DNA of 40,300 nt. It comes from an uncultured Clostridia bacterium. Its GTDB lineage: Bacteria; Bacillota; Clostridia; Oscillospirales; Oscillospiraceae. The translations under genes were made by a program, and so were the position numbers. The stretch spans positions 1 to 40,300 of the forward strand of contig CAMVAV010000015.1 in assembly GCA_947165595.1 (NCBI GenBank), in the 5' to 3' direction. The notes beneath the pieces are model-generated. The model searched no databases. It had not been told where the DNA came from and was given only the letters and a program-made list of their open reading frames with translations. Of the stretch, positions 7,594 to 16,069 are shown piece by piece (the stretch's first letter is position 1; each line of letters begins with the position of its first letter).

Positions 7594-9489
7594 TCAGCCC
7601 TGAAGCGTGGTATAGGCGAGGAAGTAGCCCTGGAAGGAGCGGCGGACCGCGCCGGAGGCGATCTTCTCGCTCGCGACATAGTCCTCGTGACGCCAGTAGA
7701 CCGGGATGATGAACTGGTCCTCGGCGATGATCTTCTCCGCGTCGATGAAGAGCTTCTCACGCGCGACGGGGTCGGTCTCGGTCTTGGTGGACTCGATGAG
7801 CGCGTCATACGCGGGGTTGGCGTAACCGGTGTGGTTGTTGCCGTTGCCGCTCATCCACAGGTCGAGGTCGGTCATGGGGTCGTTGTAGTCCGGGCCCCAG
7901 CCGCCCATGAACATGTCATAGGTGAGCTTGTTGCGGCGGGCGCGCGCCTCGGTGATGGTCAGCACCTCGATCTTCGGCTCGAAGCCGAGGGTCTGGCGGA
8001 TCTGCTCCTGCACGACCTGGGAGAGCAGCTCGTTCTGGGAGCCCTCGCTGGTCATGAGGGTGACGTTGATCTGGGAGGCGTCGGTGTAGCCCAGCTCGGT
8101 GAGCGCCTGAGCGAGATACTCCTTCGCCTTCGCCGCGTCGGCGTGCTCGGGATAGAGCGAACCGCCGCACGCCGCGACGACCGCGTCGGCGAACTCGGTG
8201 GTGTTCACGCCGCTGATGCCGAGCGTGAAGCACTGCGCGGGCTGGTTGTCGTTCTTGAACACCGTGTCGATGATCTGGCGGCGGTCAAGCGCGTAGGAGA
8301 TCGCCTTGCGCAGGCTCTTGCTGCTCATATCGGACTTGGTGGCGTCGGGATGGTCGGCGTTCGGACCGTCGAGCGTGTTGATCTGGAAGTAGTAGCTGTA
8401 GCCGCCGACGTAGGAGATCACGTCGAAGCCCTCGCCGGTGAACATCGCGCGCTGCTCGCCGGTGATGTCGATGATGTCGATCTCACCGCCGGCAAAGGCG
8501 TTGTACTTGGTGTTGGCGTCGCTGTACTTGGCGAAGTGGATGGTCTGAAGCGTCACGCTGTCGGCATCCCACCAGGCGGGGTTGCGCTTCATGGTGATGA
8601 CGTTGTCGGTGACCCACTCGGTCATGTAGAACGAGCCGCTGTAGAGCATCTTGTCGGGGGCGGTGCCGTAGGCGTCCGCGCCGACCTTGTTGTAGAACTC
8701 CTCGCACACGGGGCTGAGGACCTCGAACTTGAGGTACTGCAGAAGATACGGCAGATAGGTCTCCAGCTCGAACTGGATGGTCAGGTCGTCAAGCGCCTTC
8801 ACGCCGACGTCCTCCCACTCGACCGCGGCGGCGCCTTCCTTGCCGGACTTGTAGTCATAGTACGCCTGCGCGTTCTTGAAGATCGCGGCGAAGGCATAGT
8901 ACTCGGCGGCGTTGTCGGGGTTGAGCAGCTCCTTCCACGCGAAGACGTAGTCGCTCGCCTTCACGTCGCCGACGACGGCGCCGGTGCTGTCGACCCACTT
9001 CATGCCGGGACGCAGGTGGAAGGTCCAGACCATGTCGACCTCACCGGCGGCGTTGGGAGCGGATTCCCAGGACTCCGCGGCGGCGGGGACGATGTTGTTC
9101 TCGGCGTCCAGCTTCACCAGCGTGTCCCAGCCGTGGCGGGCGATGGAGAGCTCGGTGTTGTAGGTCATCTTGATGGTATTCATCACGGACATCGTGGAGC
9201 ACTCGACCGTGATCGCGCCGGGCTCCGCGGTGCCGCTGTACATGCCCTTGCCCACGTTGGGGTTGACGAACAGGCTGTTGGCGAGAGCCGCGTCGGCAGA
9301 GGCAGAGGCCGCGGCGGGCGTGCCGGTGCCGGTTCCCGTGCCGGTGCCGGTTCCCGTGCCGGTGCCGGTTCCCGTGCCGGTGGTCCCCGGCTGTTCCGTT
9401 CCGGGCTGGGTCGTTCCGCCGCCGCCGCAAGCGGCGAGGGACAGGATCATTACCAGTGCCAGGCAGAGTGCGAAAATGCGCTTTTTCAT
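7594..9489 (-). CDS. oppA: Oligopeptide-type ABC transporter substrate-binding lipoprotein
   Basis: A 631-residue extracytoplasmic binding protein of family SBP_bac_5. Residues 1-21 are a lipoprotein signal with lipobox LAAC (lipidated Cys21). Residues 22-66 form a flexible linker of GGGG, then a Gly-Thr repeat (about TGTG x8), then an Ala/Ser stretch; this tethers the binding domain to the membrane. The binding fold follows, with family segments such as SWDTLVKLD-like HGWDTLVKLD, VWTFHLRPGMKWVDSTG, ASDYVFAWKEL, KALDDLTIQFEL, SLRKAISYALDRRQII and, near the end, GWGPDYNDPMTDLDLW. It is the first gene of a six-gene minus-strand operon. A strong ribosome site (GAGGAGGAC) lies 7 bases upstream of ATG 9489. 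The ligand (peptide, nickel complex or other) cannot be read from sequence. Confidence 0.92.
   Translation of the reverse strand: MKKRIFALCLALVMILSLAACGGGGTTQPGTEQPGTTGTGTGTGTGTGTGTGTGTGTPAAASASADAALANSLFVNPNVGKGMYSGTAEPGAITVECSTMSVMNTIKMTYNTELSIARHGWDTLVKLDAENNIVPAAAESWESAPNAAGEVDMVWTFHLRPGMKWVDSTGAVVGDVKASDYVFAWKELLNPDNAAEYYAFAAIFKNAQAYYDYKSGKEGAAAVEWEDVGVKALDDLTIQFELETYLPYLLQYLKFEVLSPVCEEFYNKVGADAYGTAPDKMLYSGSFYMTEWVTDNVITMKRNPAWWDADSVTLQTIHFAKYSDANTKYNAFAGGEIDIIDITGEQRAMFTGEGFDVISYVGGYSYYFQINTLDGPNADHPDATKSDMSSKSLRKAISYALDRRQIIDTVFKNDNQPAQCFTLGISGVNTTEFADAVVAACGGSLYPEHADAAKAKEYLAQALTELGYTDASQINVTLMTSEGSQNELLSQVVQEQIRQTLGFEPKIEVLTITEARARRNKLTYDMFMGGWGPDYNDPMTDLDLWMSGNGNNHTGYANPAYDALIESTKTETDPVAREKLFIDAEKIIAEDQFIIPVYWRHEDYVASEKIASGAVRRSFQGYFLAYTTLQG
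9320..9373. repeat. 18-bp tandem repeat, three copies, inside oppA
   Basis: The unit GTGCCGGTGCCGGTTCCC occurs at 9320-9337, 9338-9355 and 9356-9373, with a partial fourth unit. On the coding (minus) strand it encodes Gly-Thr repeats of the lipoprotein linker. Being a multiple of 3, it can expand or contract without a frameshift and so vary linker length between strains. Confidence 0.85.
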
Positions 9490-9586
9490 GTTTGTCCTCC
9501 TCTTACTTTCTTCTTTTCATCTGGCGCTTGCACATTGTGCCGCGAGGCCCGGAAAACACCGTTCACCGATTTATTCCGCGTTTCCC

Positions 9587-9615
9587 TTGTCCCCCAACGC
9601 ATTCTGTGCTATGAT
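9587..9615 (+). promoter_or_regulatory. Promoter for the sigma-like gene (extended -10)
   Basis: TTGTCC (9587-9592), a 17-base spacer and TATGAT (9610-9615), preceded by an extended -10 TG at 9607-9608. The predicted start is near 9622, about 135 bases before the sigma-like gene. Confidence 0.55.
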
Positions 9616-9617
9616 AG

Positions 9618-9646
9618 ATAATACCTTAATCGTTCTGCATATGCAA
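9618..9646 (-). promoter_or_regulatory. Promoter for the opp operon
   Basis: On the minus strand: TTGCAT (9646-9641), a 17-base spacer and TATTAT (9623-9618). The predicted start is near 9611, giving oppA a leader of about 120 bases. Its -10 lies only 2 bases from the -10 of the plus-strand promoter, so the two cannot be occupied at once. Confidence 0.55.
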
Positions 9647-9757
9647 CTGTTTTTTGCATACGAACCTGCCAAAAAATGTCAGGATCGTTACATTGCCGCA
9701 AAGACGCGTCGTTTTTCGGCGCTTCCGCGCGGCTCCGACAGGGGGTGCCGGGCACAG

Positions 9758-10408
9758 ATGGCAAGGCTTTATGACGGGCTGGAGGCGCTGGCGGAGGCCG
9801 AGGGCGGAGCGGCGTACCGCTTCTGTCTTCTGCTGACCGGAAGGACGCGCGCGGCGGAGCGCGCCGCCTTTCAGGGGTTTTTGTACCTCTCCGGGGAGAC
9901 GGGCCCCCTGTCCGCGGAGGAGGAGCGCCGCCGCCTCTATGCCCTGCTGTTCCGCACCGCCGAGGACGTCTGGTACCGCAGGAGCAGCTCGCCGCTCCGC
10001 CGCGCCGCGCTGGAGGAGGAGCTCGGCGCACCGGTCAGCGACCGGCTGTGGCGGTTCCTGCGCCGTTCCCTGAAGCGCAAGGCGGCGTTCTGGCTCGTCC
10101 GCTGCGCCGGCTTCTCCGAGGAGGACGCCGCCGCCGTTCTCCGTCTGCGTCCCAGGCGGCTTCAAGGGTATCTCGCCGCCGAAGCGGAGCCGGACGCGCT
10201 GCGCGGCGAGCTGCTCGCTCTCTCCCCCGCCCCCGCGTGGGAGGAGCAGCTGGGCGACAACCTCCTGCTGCGCTGCCAGGAGCGCAACGTCCCGCTGGAG
10301 AACAGGCTTCTGCGCATCCGCTCGGCGGCGGACCGCGCCGTCCCCTACCTCGCGCTGGCGGTCGTGCTGCTCTGCGCCGCCGCCGTGTGGTATGTGACGC
10401 GGCTCTGA
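9758..10408 (+). CDS. Sigma-70-like protein with C-terminal membrane anchor
   Basis: A 216-residue protein. Residues 19-72 (YRFCLLLTGRTRAAERAAFQ onwards) align by eye with ECF sigma region 2, and residues 96-140 (RKAAFWLVRCAGFSEEDAAA, VLRLRPRRLQGYL) with the region-4 helix-turn-helix. The acidic helix-2 residues of real ECF factors (DAEDLVQE) are replaced by RAAERAAFQG, so core-polymerase binding is doubtful. Residues 194-214 form one membrane segment ending WYVTRL, which places the rest in the cytoplasm. ATG 9758 was chosen because AGGGGG lies 12 bases upstream and conservation begins there; the frame itself is open much further upstream, antisense to oppA. It is first in a likely two-gene unit with the phosphoesterase, 75 bases downstream. 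It may be a membrane-held regulator derived from an ECF sigma factor; this is inference. Confidence 0.6.
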   Translation: MARLYDGLEALAEAEGGAAYRFCLLLTGRTRAAERAAFQGFLYLSGETGPLSAEEERRRLYALLFRTAEDVWYRRSSSPLRRAALEEELGAPVSDRLWRFLRRSLKRKAAFWLVRCAGFSEEDAAAVLRLRPRRLQGYLAAEAEPDALRGELLALSPAPAWEEQLGDNLLLRCQERNVPLENRLLRIRSAADRAVPYLALAVVLLCAAAVWYVTRL

Positions 10409-10483
10409 CGCCAGGGGCGCCGAAGCGGTCCCTGCCGCGAACGGAAACAAAACGTACGGAAAACGAAAAGGGAGGTCCTGTCT

Positions 10484-11947
10484 GTGAAGCATCTCAAAAA
10501 GCTGGTGCTGCTGCACTCCAACGACATGCACGGCGACTTTCTCGCCGAGAAGATCGACGAAAAGCTCGTCGGCGGCGTATCCCTGCTCTCCGGCTATGTG
10601 AGCCGCGTGCGGCAGGAGGAGCCGAACGCCCTCTACTGCATCGCGGGCGACATGTTCCGCGGCTCGATCATCGACGCGGAGTTCCAGGGCATGTCAACCA
10701 TCGAGATCATGAACATGATCTCCCCCGACGTCGTCACCCTCGGCAACCACGAAACGGACTACGGCGTAGCGCATCTGCTGTTTCTCGAAAAGTGCGCGAA
10801 ATTCCCCATCATCAACGCGAACATGTACATCAAGACCAATCACGCCCATCTGTTCCGCCCCTACAAGATCCTCGAGGTGGACGGGATGAAGGTTCTCTTC
10901 ATCGGCATTCTGACCGAGGAGGTCATGGCGCAGACGAAGAACGACGGGCTCGTCGGCACCGTCGTCAGCGTCGAGGACGCGGCGAAGGAGGTCGAGCGCA
11001 TCTGCAACGCGCACAACGCCGTCGACATCGACCTGACCGTGCTGCTGACGCACATCGGCTTTGAGGAGGACAAGAAGCTCGCGGCGTCGCTTGATCCCGC
11101 CTGCGGCGTCGATATCATCATCGGTGGGCACAGCCACACCTTCCTCACGGAGCCGGCGAAGGTCAATGGCATCCTGATCGTGCAGGCGGGCACGGGCACC
11201 GACCAGATCGGCCGCTTCGACCTCACGGTGGACACGGGCGAAAACCGCGTCGACAGCTGCGTCTGGCAATGCCTGCCCATCAACGAGCAGACCTGCCCCT
11301 ACGACCGCGACCTCGAGAGGCTGATCGCCAAGTACAAGGGGCAGACGGACGAGAAGTACGGCCGTGTGGTGACGCGCCTCAAGCGCCGCCTGTCGCATCC
11401 GAAGCGCGAGCAGGAGACGGAGATCGGCGACCTGTTCGCCGACGCGATGCAGGAGAGCCTTGGCGTCGATCTGTACCTGATGCCCTCCGGCAACATCCGC
11501 ACGCCATGGCTGGGGCCCATCGTCATGCTGCAGGACCTGCTCGAGTGCTTCCCCTACGACGACTCGGTCTATCTTTTTAAGGCAAGCGGCGCGCAGCTCC
11601 GGCGGATGCTGCTCCACATGCTGCGTGACGAGGTCTGGGCGGGCGCGCACAGCGAGTTCTATCAGCTCTCCGCCGGCTTTCACGTGGTCTACGACCGCGC
11701 GGCGCACGCGTTCCGGGAATTCAGGTATCAGGGAGAGGAGCTGCCCGACGACACGATCCTCACCGTCGGAATGCAGGCGTATCACTTCGGCATTCTGGAG
11801 GACAGCTTCCAAATCGACCCGGAGGAGCTGTACGCCAACGCCAAGCCGCGCCCGATCGCGTCCTCCTGCCGTCAGGTGCTGGAGGAATACCTTGCCGAGC
11901 ACCGGCAACTCGACCGTCAGACGGGCGACCGGCTGATCGTGCTCTGA
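10484..11947 (+). CDS. Cytoplasmic 5'-nucleotidase-family metallophosphoesterase (YunD/UshA-like)
   Basis: A 487-residue member of the 5'-nucleotidase / 2',3'-cyclic-nucleotide phosphodiesterase family. The metal-binding motifs are all present: HSNDMHGDF (D14, H16), GDMFRG (D56), GNHETD (N88-H89), LLTHIGF (H190) and GGHSHT (H216, H218). The C-terminal nucleotide-binding domain (about 300-480) carries ETEIGDLFADAM and the SGNIRTPW segment. There is no signal peptide or anchor, unlike periplasmic UshA, so it should act in the cytoplasm, as predicted for Bacillus YunD. The start is GTG 10484 with AAGGGAGG about 9 bases upstream. A paralogue of about the same length (roughly 60% identical by eye) lies at 36529-37998. 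An intrinsic terminator follows at 12019. The substrate is unknown. Confidence 0.88.
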   Translation: MKHLKKLVLLHSNDMHGDFLAEKIDEKLVGGVSLLSGYVSRVRQEEPNALYCIAGDMFRGSIIDAEFQGMSTIEIMNMISPDVVTLGNHETDYGVAHLLFLEKCAKFPIINANMYIKTNHAHLFRPYKILEVDGMKVLFIGILTEEVMAQTKNDGLVGTVVSVEDAAKEVERICNAHNAVDIDLTVLLTHIGFEEDKKLAASLDPACGVDIIIGGHSHTFLTEPAKVNGILIVQAGTGTDQIGRFDLTVDTGENRVDSCVWQCLPINEQTCPYDRDLERLIAKYKGQTDEKYGRVVTRLKRRLSHPKREQETEIGDLFADAMQESLGVDLYLMPSGNIRTPWLGPIVMLQDLLECFPYDDSVYLFKASGAQLRRMLLHMLRDEVWAGAHSEFYQLSAGFHVVYDRAAHAFREFRYQGEELPDDTILTVGMQAYHFGILEDSFQIDPEELYANAKPRPIASSCRQVLEEYLAEHRQLDRQTGDRLIVL

Positions 11948-12018
11948 GCGACCCCGTTCGGTGTATCGGCGGCCGGGCGGAGGCGAGGGAGCCACGCGTC
12001 AGCGTGTAATAAAATCAT

Positions 12019-12059
12019 GGGGATGTGAAAAACGCAGGTTTTTCACATCCCCTTTTTTT
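12019..12059 (+). terminator. Rho-independent terminator after the phosphoesterase gene
   Basis: A 14-bp perfect stem, GGGGATGTGAAAAA (12019-12032) with TTTTTCACATCCCC (12039-12052), followed by seven T (12053-12059). It sits between the convergent phosphoesterase and carboxypeptidase genes. Confidence 0.9.
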
Positions 12060-12063
12060 GTTT

Positions 12064-13674
12064 TCAGGCGGCGTTCAGGTACTCCTCCAGCGCGATCCCC
12101 CGCGCGGTGATCTCCCGCGCCGTCTCCGCACCGACATAGCGGATGTGCCAGGGCTCGTAGCCGTAGCCCGTGACGGACTCCTTCCCCTCCGGATAGCGCA
12201 GGATGAAGCCGAATTCCGCGAGATGCGCATGGATCTTCGCCCAAACCTCCTGCGACTCGAGATACAGGTCGATCGCAAGCCCGGTGTGGTGCTCGGAGTA
12301 GCCCGGCACGGCGACGTACCGCTTCACATAGTCCGCGCCGTACTTCTCGGTGTAGCTCTTCGCCAGCGCCTCCTGCGCCGCGACGCTGCGGTAGGCGGAG
12401 TTGATGTCCAGATGCACGCCCTCCGCCGCCAGCGCGTCGCGCAGGCCGCAGTACGCCTCATAGGCGACGCGCTCCACCGCGATGTCCTCCCCGTGCCGGT
12501 TAGTCATGTGGGAAAGCTCGATCTCGTCCTCCCAGCCCCCGGGCAGGGCGGTCTTCGCGTTCACCAGCACGAGGTAGTCGACGGAGGCGGGGTCCTTCCC
12601 CAGATACTCCTCCAGCGTGATCCCGCGCGCGGCGATCTCCCGCGCCGCCTCCGTCCCGACGTAGCGGATGTGCCACGGCTCGTACGCGCAGCCCGTGTAA
12701 TAGGTCCCGTCCTCCGGGTAGCGCAGGATGAACCCGAACTCCGCCAGCCGCGAAGCGACCTTCTCCCACGCCTCCGAATACCGCGCCGGTTCCTCCGCCC
12801 CGTCGATGGGTCTGCCGTCGGCGAAGAGGCAGAGGTCGAGCGCGAGCGCGGTCAGATGCTCGGAGCAGCCCGGCGCGGCGACGCGCTTCTCCGCTTCGTC
12901 CGCGCCGCGGCGCGCCGTGACGCGCGCCGCCAGCTCCCGCTGCGCCGCGTCGCCGCGATAGGCGGAGGCGAGGCCGATCGTCACGCCCTCCGCCGCCAGC
13001 GCGTCGCGCAGGGCGAAATACGCCTTGCAGACGCCGCGCTCCACCGTAAGCGGCTCGCCCAGCGGATCCGCCGTTTGGACGAGGTCGAGCCCGTCCGCCC
13101 AGCCCTCGGGCAGCGGGTTCCGCTTGTTCACCAGCACCAGCGTATCGGCGGTGGGGTACTCCGTCCTTTTGACGCTGTGGCGGACCGTCGAAGCGTCCGC
13201 GGGTCCCGTGTCGCCGCTGAGGCTCTGCTCCACGGCGGAGAGTTCCGCGGCGGCGCGGCGGTCCTTCTCCTCCCCGTTCGCCGCGAGCAGGAGGCGGTAC
13301 GTGTCGCCGTCCGGACCGATCGCGTAGTATTCCGCCGTCCGTTCGTCCTCCGCGCCGGCGAGCCGCACCAGGCCGCCGGCGTCCTCGACGCGCGCCGCCT
13401 CGCGTCCCGTTTCCGCGCCGAGCCGCGCCGCCATCGCCTCCGCGTCCTCGTAGAGCTCGCCGCACAGCGACAGCTCCAGACGCACGCTCTCGTTTCGCGC
13501 GCGCAGCGTCCCGTCCGCCGCCTCCCAGGTCATATCCTCCGGCAGCGCGACGACGATCCCCGCCCCGTCAAAGCTGTGGCGGACCCACGCGGAGGTGTCC
13601 GCGCGGGGCGTCCCGCACGCCGTGAGGACTATGATCGCGCAGAGCGCAAGCATTGATCCGATCATCTTTTTCAT
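12064..13674 (-). CDS. Lipoprotein with two tandem VanY-type D,D-carboxypeptidase domains
   Basis: A 536-residue lipoprotein: lipobox LTAC, lipidated Cys20. Residues 28-155 are a beta-rich region of unknown family. Two peptidase M15B (VanY) domains follow, about 176-358 and 366-534. Domain 2 has the standard zinc and catalytic motif SEHHTGLAID (H462, D469) plus YEPWHIRYVG (E507, H510). Domain 1 has SEHLTALALD (H273, D280) and YEPWHIRYVG (E332, H335): the metal residues are kept but the conserved glycine is alanine. Both domains carry the SAYR segment and end in the same TAREI-ARGI-LEEYL motif, showing an internal duplication. M15B enzymes remove the terminal D-Ala of peptidoglycan stems outside the membrane. 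No vanS/R/H/A/X genes are present, so this is wall maintenance rather than a resistance cluster. Confidence 0.88.
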   Translation of the reverse strand: MKKMIGSMLALCAIIVLTACGTPRADTSAWVRHSFDGAGIVVALPEDMTWEAADGTLRARNESVRLELSLCGELYEDAEAMAARLGAETGREAARVEDAGGLVRLAGAEDERTAEYYAIGPDGDTYRLLLAANGEEKDRRAAAELSAVEQSLSGDTGPADASTVRHSVKRTEYPTADTLVLVNKRNPLPEGWADGLDLVQTADPLGEPLTVERGVCKAYFALRDALAAEGVTIGLASAYRGDAAQRELAARVTARRGADEAEKRVAAPGCSEHLTALALDLCLFADGRPIDGAEEPARYSEAWEKVASRLAEFGFILRYPEDGTYYTGCAYEPWHIRYVGTEAAREIAARGITLEEYLGKDPASVDYLVLVNAKTALPGGWEDEIELSHMTNRHGEDIAVERVAYEAYCGLRDALAAEGVHLDINSAYRSVAAQEALAKSYTEKYGADYVKRYVAVPGYSEHHTGLAIDLYLESQEVWAKIHAHLAEFGFILRYPEGKESVTGYGYEPWHIRYVGAETAREITARGIALEEYLNAA

Positions 13675-13739
13675 GCTCTTTTCCTGTCGGGCGCGTCATG
13701 GGCCGTTCCGCGATACGCGTCCCGCGTGTCCGGCTTTAG

Positions 13740-13899
13740 GGAAGCGCTGATTAAATCAACGTGTGCGGATTGGCGAGCAGATTTTTCGTCTTGCAAGCCA
13801 AAAAGCCGCAGGAATACTAACGTATTTCAAGGATTTTTGGCGCAGTCAAGACGGAAAAGATGCCGTCAAGACGTGCGCGGGGATTTATTCAGCGCTTCC
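13740..13899. mobile_element. MITE copy 1 (160 bp), flanked by TTAG repeats
   Basis: A 160-bp element with terminal inverted repeats (GGAAGCGCTGATTAAATC at the left, the complement of GGAAGCGCTGAATAAATC at the right; one mismatch in 18). The interior is also largely self-complementary, including GCCAAAAA with TTTTTGGC, CGTCTTG with CAAGACG, and a central AATAC-taac-GTATT turn, so transcripts would form a long hairpin. TTAG occurs directly on both sides (13736-13739, 13900-13903), as expected for a target duplication. It encodes no transposase. By eye it is identical to the copy at 36368-36527. Ends and TNA/YTAR-like targets resemble IS5-family derivatives, but the parent is not in the window. 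Confidence 0.88.
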
Positions 13900-16017
13900 T
13901 TAGTAGCGAGTCAAAAACAGGGAGCCGTCCTTGCCGCTGACGCCGATGGCAAAGCGGTGCGTCTCGCCGTCCTTCGTTTGGAAGGAGACGCCGTAGTTCG
14001 GCGTGTCGCCGGGGAAACTGCCCTTGACCAGCAGCGGGCGCTCCGGCGTGAGCTCCGCCTGCCGGTAGATCTCCTTCTCGGAGAACTTGGGAGTGCCGTA
14101 GTCGTCCACGCTTTTCAGGCTGATGTCGTACAGCTTCACATCCGTCACGGTCTCGTTGGCGGCAAGGACGAAGGAAGCCGGCTGTCCCGATGTGGAGGCG
14201 GCGAACTCGTCGTGCTCCCGGAAGGAGGGCAGCAGGTTTTCCGCCCACTCCGCGTAGACCGCGCTCTGCCCGTAGCTGCCGAAGCCCTCCTTCTCCGCGA
14301 CGTTGTACAGGCCGTAGCAGGGCAGGAGCAGCGGGCGCTCGTCAAATCCCCACGCGCGGGGCATGGAGATCCAGTCGACAAAGTCCTCGGGCAGCGTTTC
14401 CAGCCACGCGCCGGGCAGATAGACCAGAATCTCGTCCGCGTTCTCCAGCCCATAGGGGCCGGAGGCAACATAGCGGATGTCGTCCTCGATCCATTCCTCG
14501 CTGTCGGTCGGCTCGACCTTCAGCTCCAGCATGCGCATCGAATAGGTGTAGTCGTCCACGCGTTTGACATTGCCGAACCTGCCGTAGAAATTGCAGACGT
14601 AGATCGTGCCGTTGGGATAGCCGGGGCCGCTGTCGCCCATGTCGCCGTCGTGGAAGTCGCCCTCGAACGTGCCGTCGCACGCGATGGAGAGCTCCGTGCT
14701 CCAGCCGCCGGCGCCGCTGAGGAACGCAAAGTCGGGCAGGGAGGCGAAGAAAAGCGTCTCGTCGACCTTCTCGCTCGTGAGCCCCAGCTTCTCGCGCAGG
14801 TGCGCGATGGCGGCGTCGCAGGTGAGCGCGGGGTTGAGCGGATAGCTGAAGGCGCCGTCGTCCGGCTCGGCGATGCTGTACTCCCACAACATGGCGTTGC
14901 GCATCAGGAGCCCCTTCGCCTGCTCCGTATCGGCGGGGACGGCGGCGTCGTACTCCGCCTGCGCGCACTCCTTGCCGTTGAGCTTGTACTCCGTGTGAAT
15001 GGTCGCGTTTTCGTAGTTCTCGTCCCAGTCCGGCCAGCTGCTGAACGAGCAGGTCAGCGCCGGCTTCATTTCGCCCGAGGCCGCGTAGTGCCTGTAGCTG
15101 CCGCTCGAGCTTTCGCCGTAATAGACGTTGTAGAGCCACAGCCCCTTGTCCGTGCCAGCCTGGAACAGGCGGTAGTTGCCGCCTCCGCCCGCCTGGCCGT
15201 CCAGCTCGCCCTGGCTGAGCAGCTCGCGCGCGCCGCTCTTTTCAAAGGTATAGACATGGAGCGTCGCGACGATGTAGAGGCCGCCATGCTCCTCGGCGGT
15301 GAGGAAGATCAGCTCCGGCTCCTGGTCGCCCCAGACGTCGGCAAAGGTGACGGGCGCCGCCGTGGCGACGGGCGTGAGCTGCTCGGTATTCTCGTTATAG
15401 TCGAGCCCCATCTGCCAGTTGTAGTGCAAAATGTCCTCGCGGTTCGCGGTCAGGACGCCGAGATACGCCTGCATCGCGCCCTGCGACATCGCCGGGACGG
15501 CGTAATCCGCCGAGACTCGGCTGAAGTCCCTGGAAAAGACCAGCGCGGTGTTGCTCGCCGCGTCGTAGTCCACCCGGAAGCCGAGCTGCGAGCCGAGGTC
15601 GCGCAGCTTGAAGAAGTTGGACCCGCCGATGTTGTAGACGGACAGCCCCGCGACCTCGCGGCCGTTGATCAGCAGCTTCTGCGCGCTGACGACCGCCGAG
15701 GCGGAGTGGTCCGTGCCGGCGTCGAGCTCGCCGCCGACGGCGGTATAGGGCTTGCCGGTGGTGACGGAGATGGTTTTGGACGCCTCGTCATAGCCCACGG
15801 CAAACTGGCTTGCCGTGCCGCTGAGCAGCTTGGCGAGGTCGCGCAGCTTGAAGTAGTTGGCGCCGTCGATGTTGTACTTCTCGCAGCTGAACGTCTTGTC
15901 GTTGACGGACAGCCTCTGCGGCGAGAGCACCACCTTTGGCGCCGCGGCGGACGCCGCAGGCAGCAGGCTGAGCGCCATCAACAGCGCCAGTGCAAGGGAA
16001 AACACGCGCTTTTTCAT
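13900..16017 (-). CDS. Secreted protein with two copper-amine-oxidase-type N-terminal stalk domains
   Basis: A 705-residue exported protein. Residues 1-24 are a signal peptide ending ASA. Two stalk-type repeats follow (about 28-92 and 105-162), each with a variant of YNIDGANYFKLRDLAKLL and a VDYD-ASNT / VGYDEASKT ending; these match the copper amine oxidase N-terminal-like domain common in Firmicute surface proteins, which has no oxidase activity itself. Residues 170-705 match no family I recognise; they contain a VWGDQEPELIFLTAEEHGG segment resembling FG-GAP/VCBS-type secreted proteins. ATG 16017 was chosen over 16062 because GGAGGAAC lies just upstream and the signal peptide starts there. 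The stop TAA (13900-13902) is within the target repeat of MITE copy 1. Likely co-transcribed with the diguanylate cyclase 52 bases upstream. Confidence 0.75.
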   Translation of the reverse strand: MKKRVFSLALALLMALSLLPAASAAAPKVVLSPQRLSVNDKTFSCEKYNIDGANYFKLRDLAKLLSGTASQFAVGYDEASKTISVTTGKPYTAVGGELDAGTDHSASAVVSAQKLLINGREVAGLSVYNIGGSNFFKLRDLGSQLGFRVDYDAASNTALVFSRDFSRVSADYAVPAMSQGAMQAYLGVLTANREDILHYNWQMGLDYNENTEQLTPVATAAPVTFADVWGDQEPELIFLTAEEHGGLYIVATLHVYTFEKSGARELLSQGELDGQAGGGGNYRLFQAGTDKGLWLYNVYYGESSSGSYRHYAASGEMKPALTCSFSSWPDWDENYENATIHTEYKLNGKECAQAEYDAAVPADTEQAKGLLMRNAMLWEYSIAEPDDGAFSYPLNPALTCDAAIAHLREKLGLTSEKVDETLFFASLPDFAFLSGAGGWSTELSIACDGTFEGDFHDGDMGDSGPGYPNGTIYVCNFYGRFGNVKRVDDYTYSMRMLELKVEPTDSEEWIEDDIRYVASGPYGLENADEILVYLPGAWLETLPEDFVDWISMPRAWGFDERPLLLPCYGLYNVAEKEGFGSYGQSAVYAEWAENLLPSFREHDEFAASTSGQPASFVLAANETVTDVKLYDISLKSVDDYGTPKFSEKEIYRQAELTPERPLLVKGSFPGDTPNYGVSFQTKDGETHRFAIGVSGKDGSLFLTRY

Positions 16018-16069
16018 CTCAGTTCCTCCTTTTTCGCACGAAACCGTGCGTTTTGATTCCACCGCTCCG

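Noticed and set aside
7687-9621. A 644-codon open frame on the plus strand
   Set aside because: It is antisense to oppA, has the Val/Leu/Arg/Gly-rich composition of a shadow frame and no ribosome site; the minus-strand protein is a clear binding protein.
12064-13674. Part of a vancomycin-resistance cluster
   Set aside because: VanY domains occur alone; no VanS, VanR, VanH, ligase or VanX genes are present in the window.
13726-16056. A 776-codon plus-strand frame
   Set aside because: Begins inside MITE copy 1 and runs antisense to the stalk-domain protein; no ribosome site or family match.
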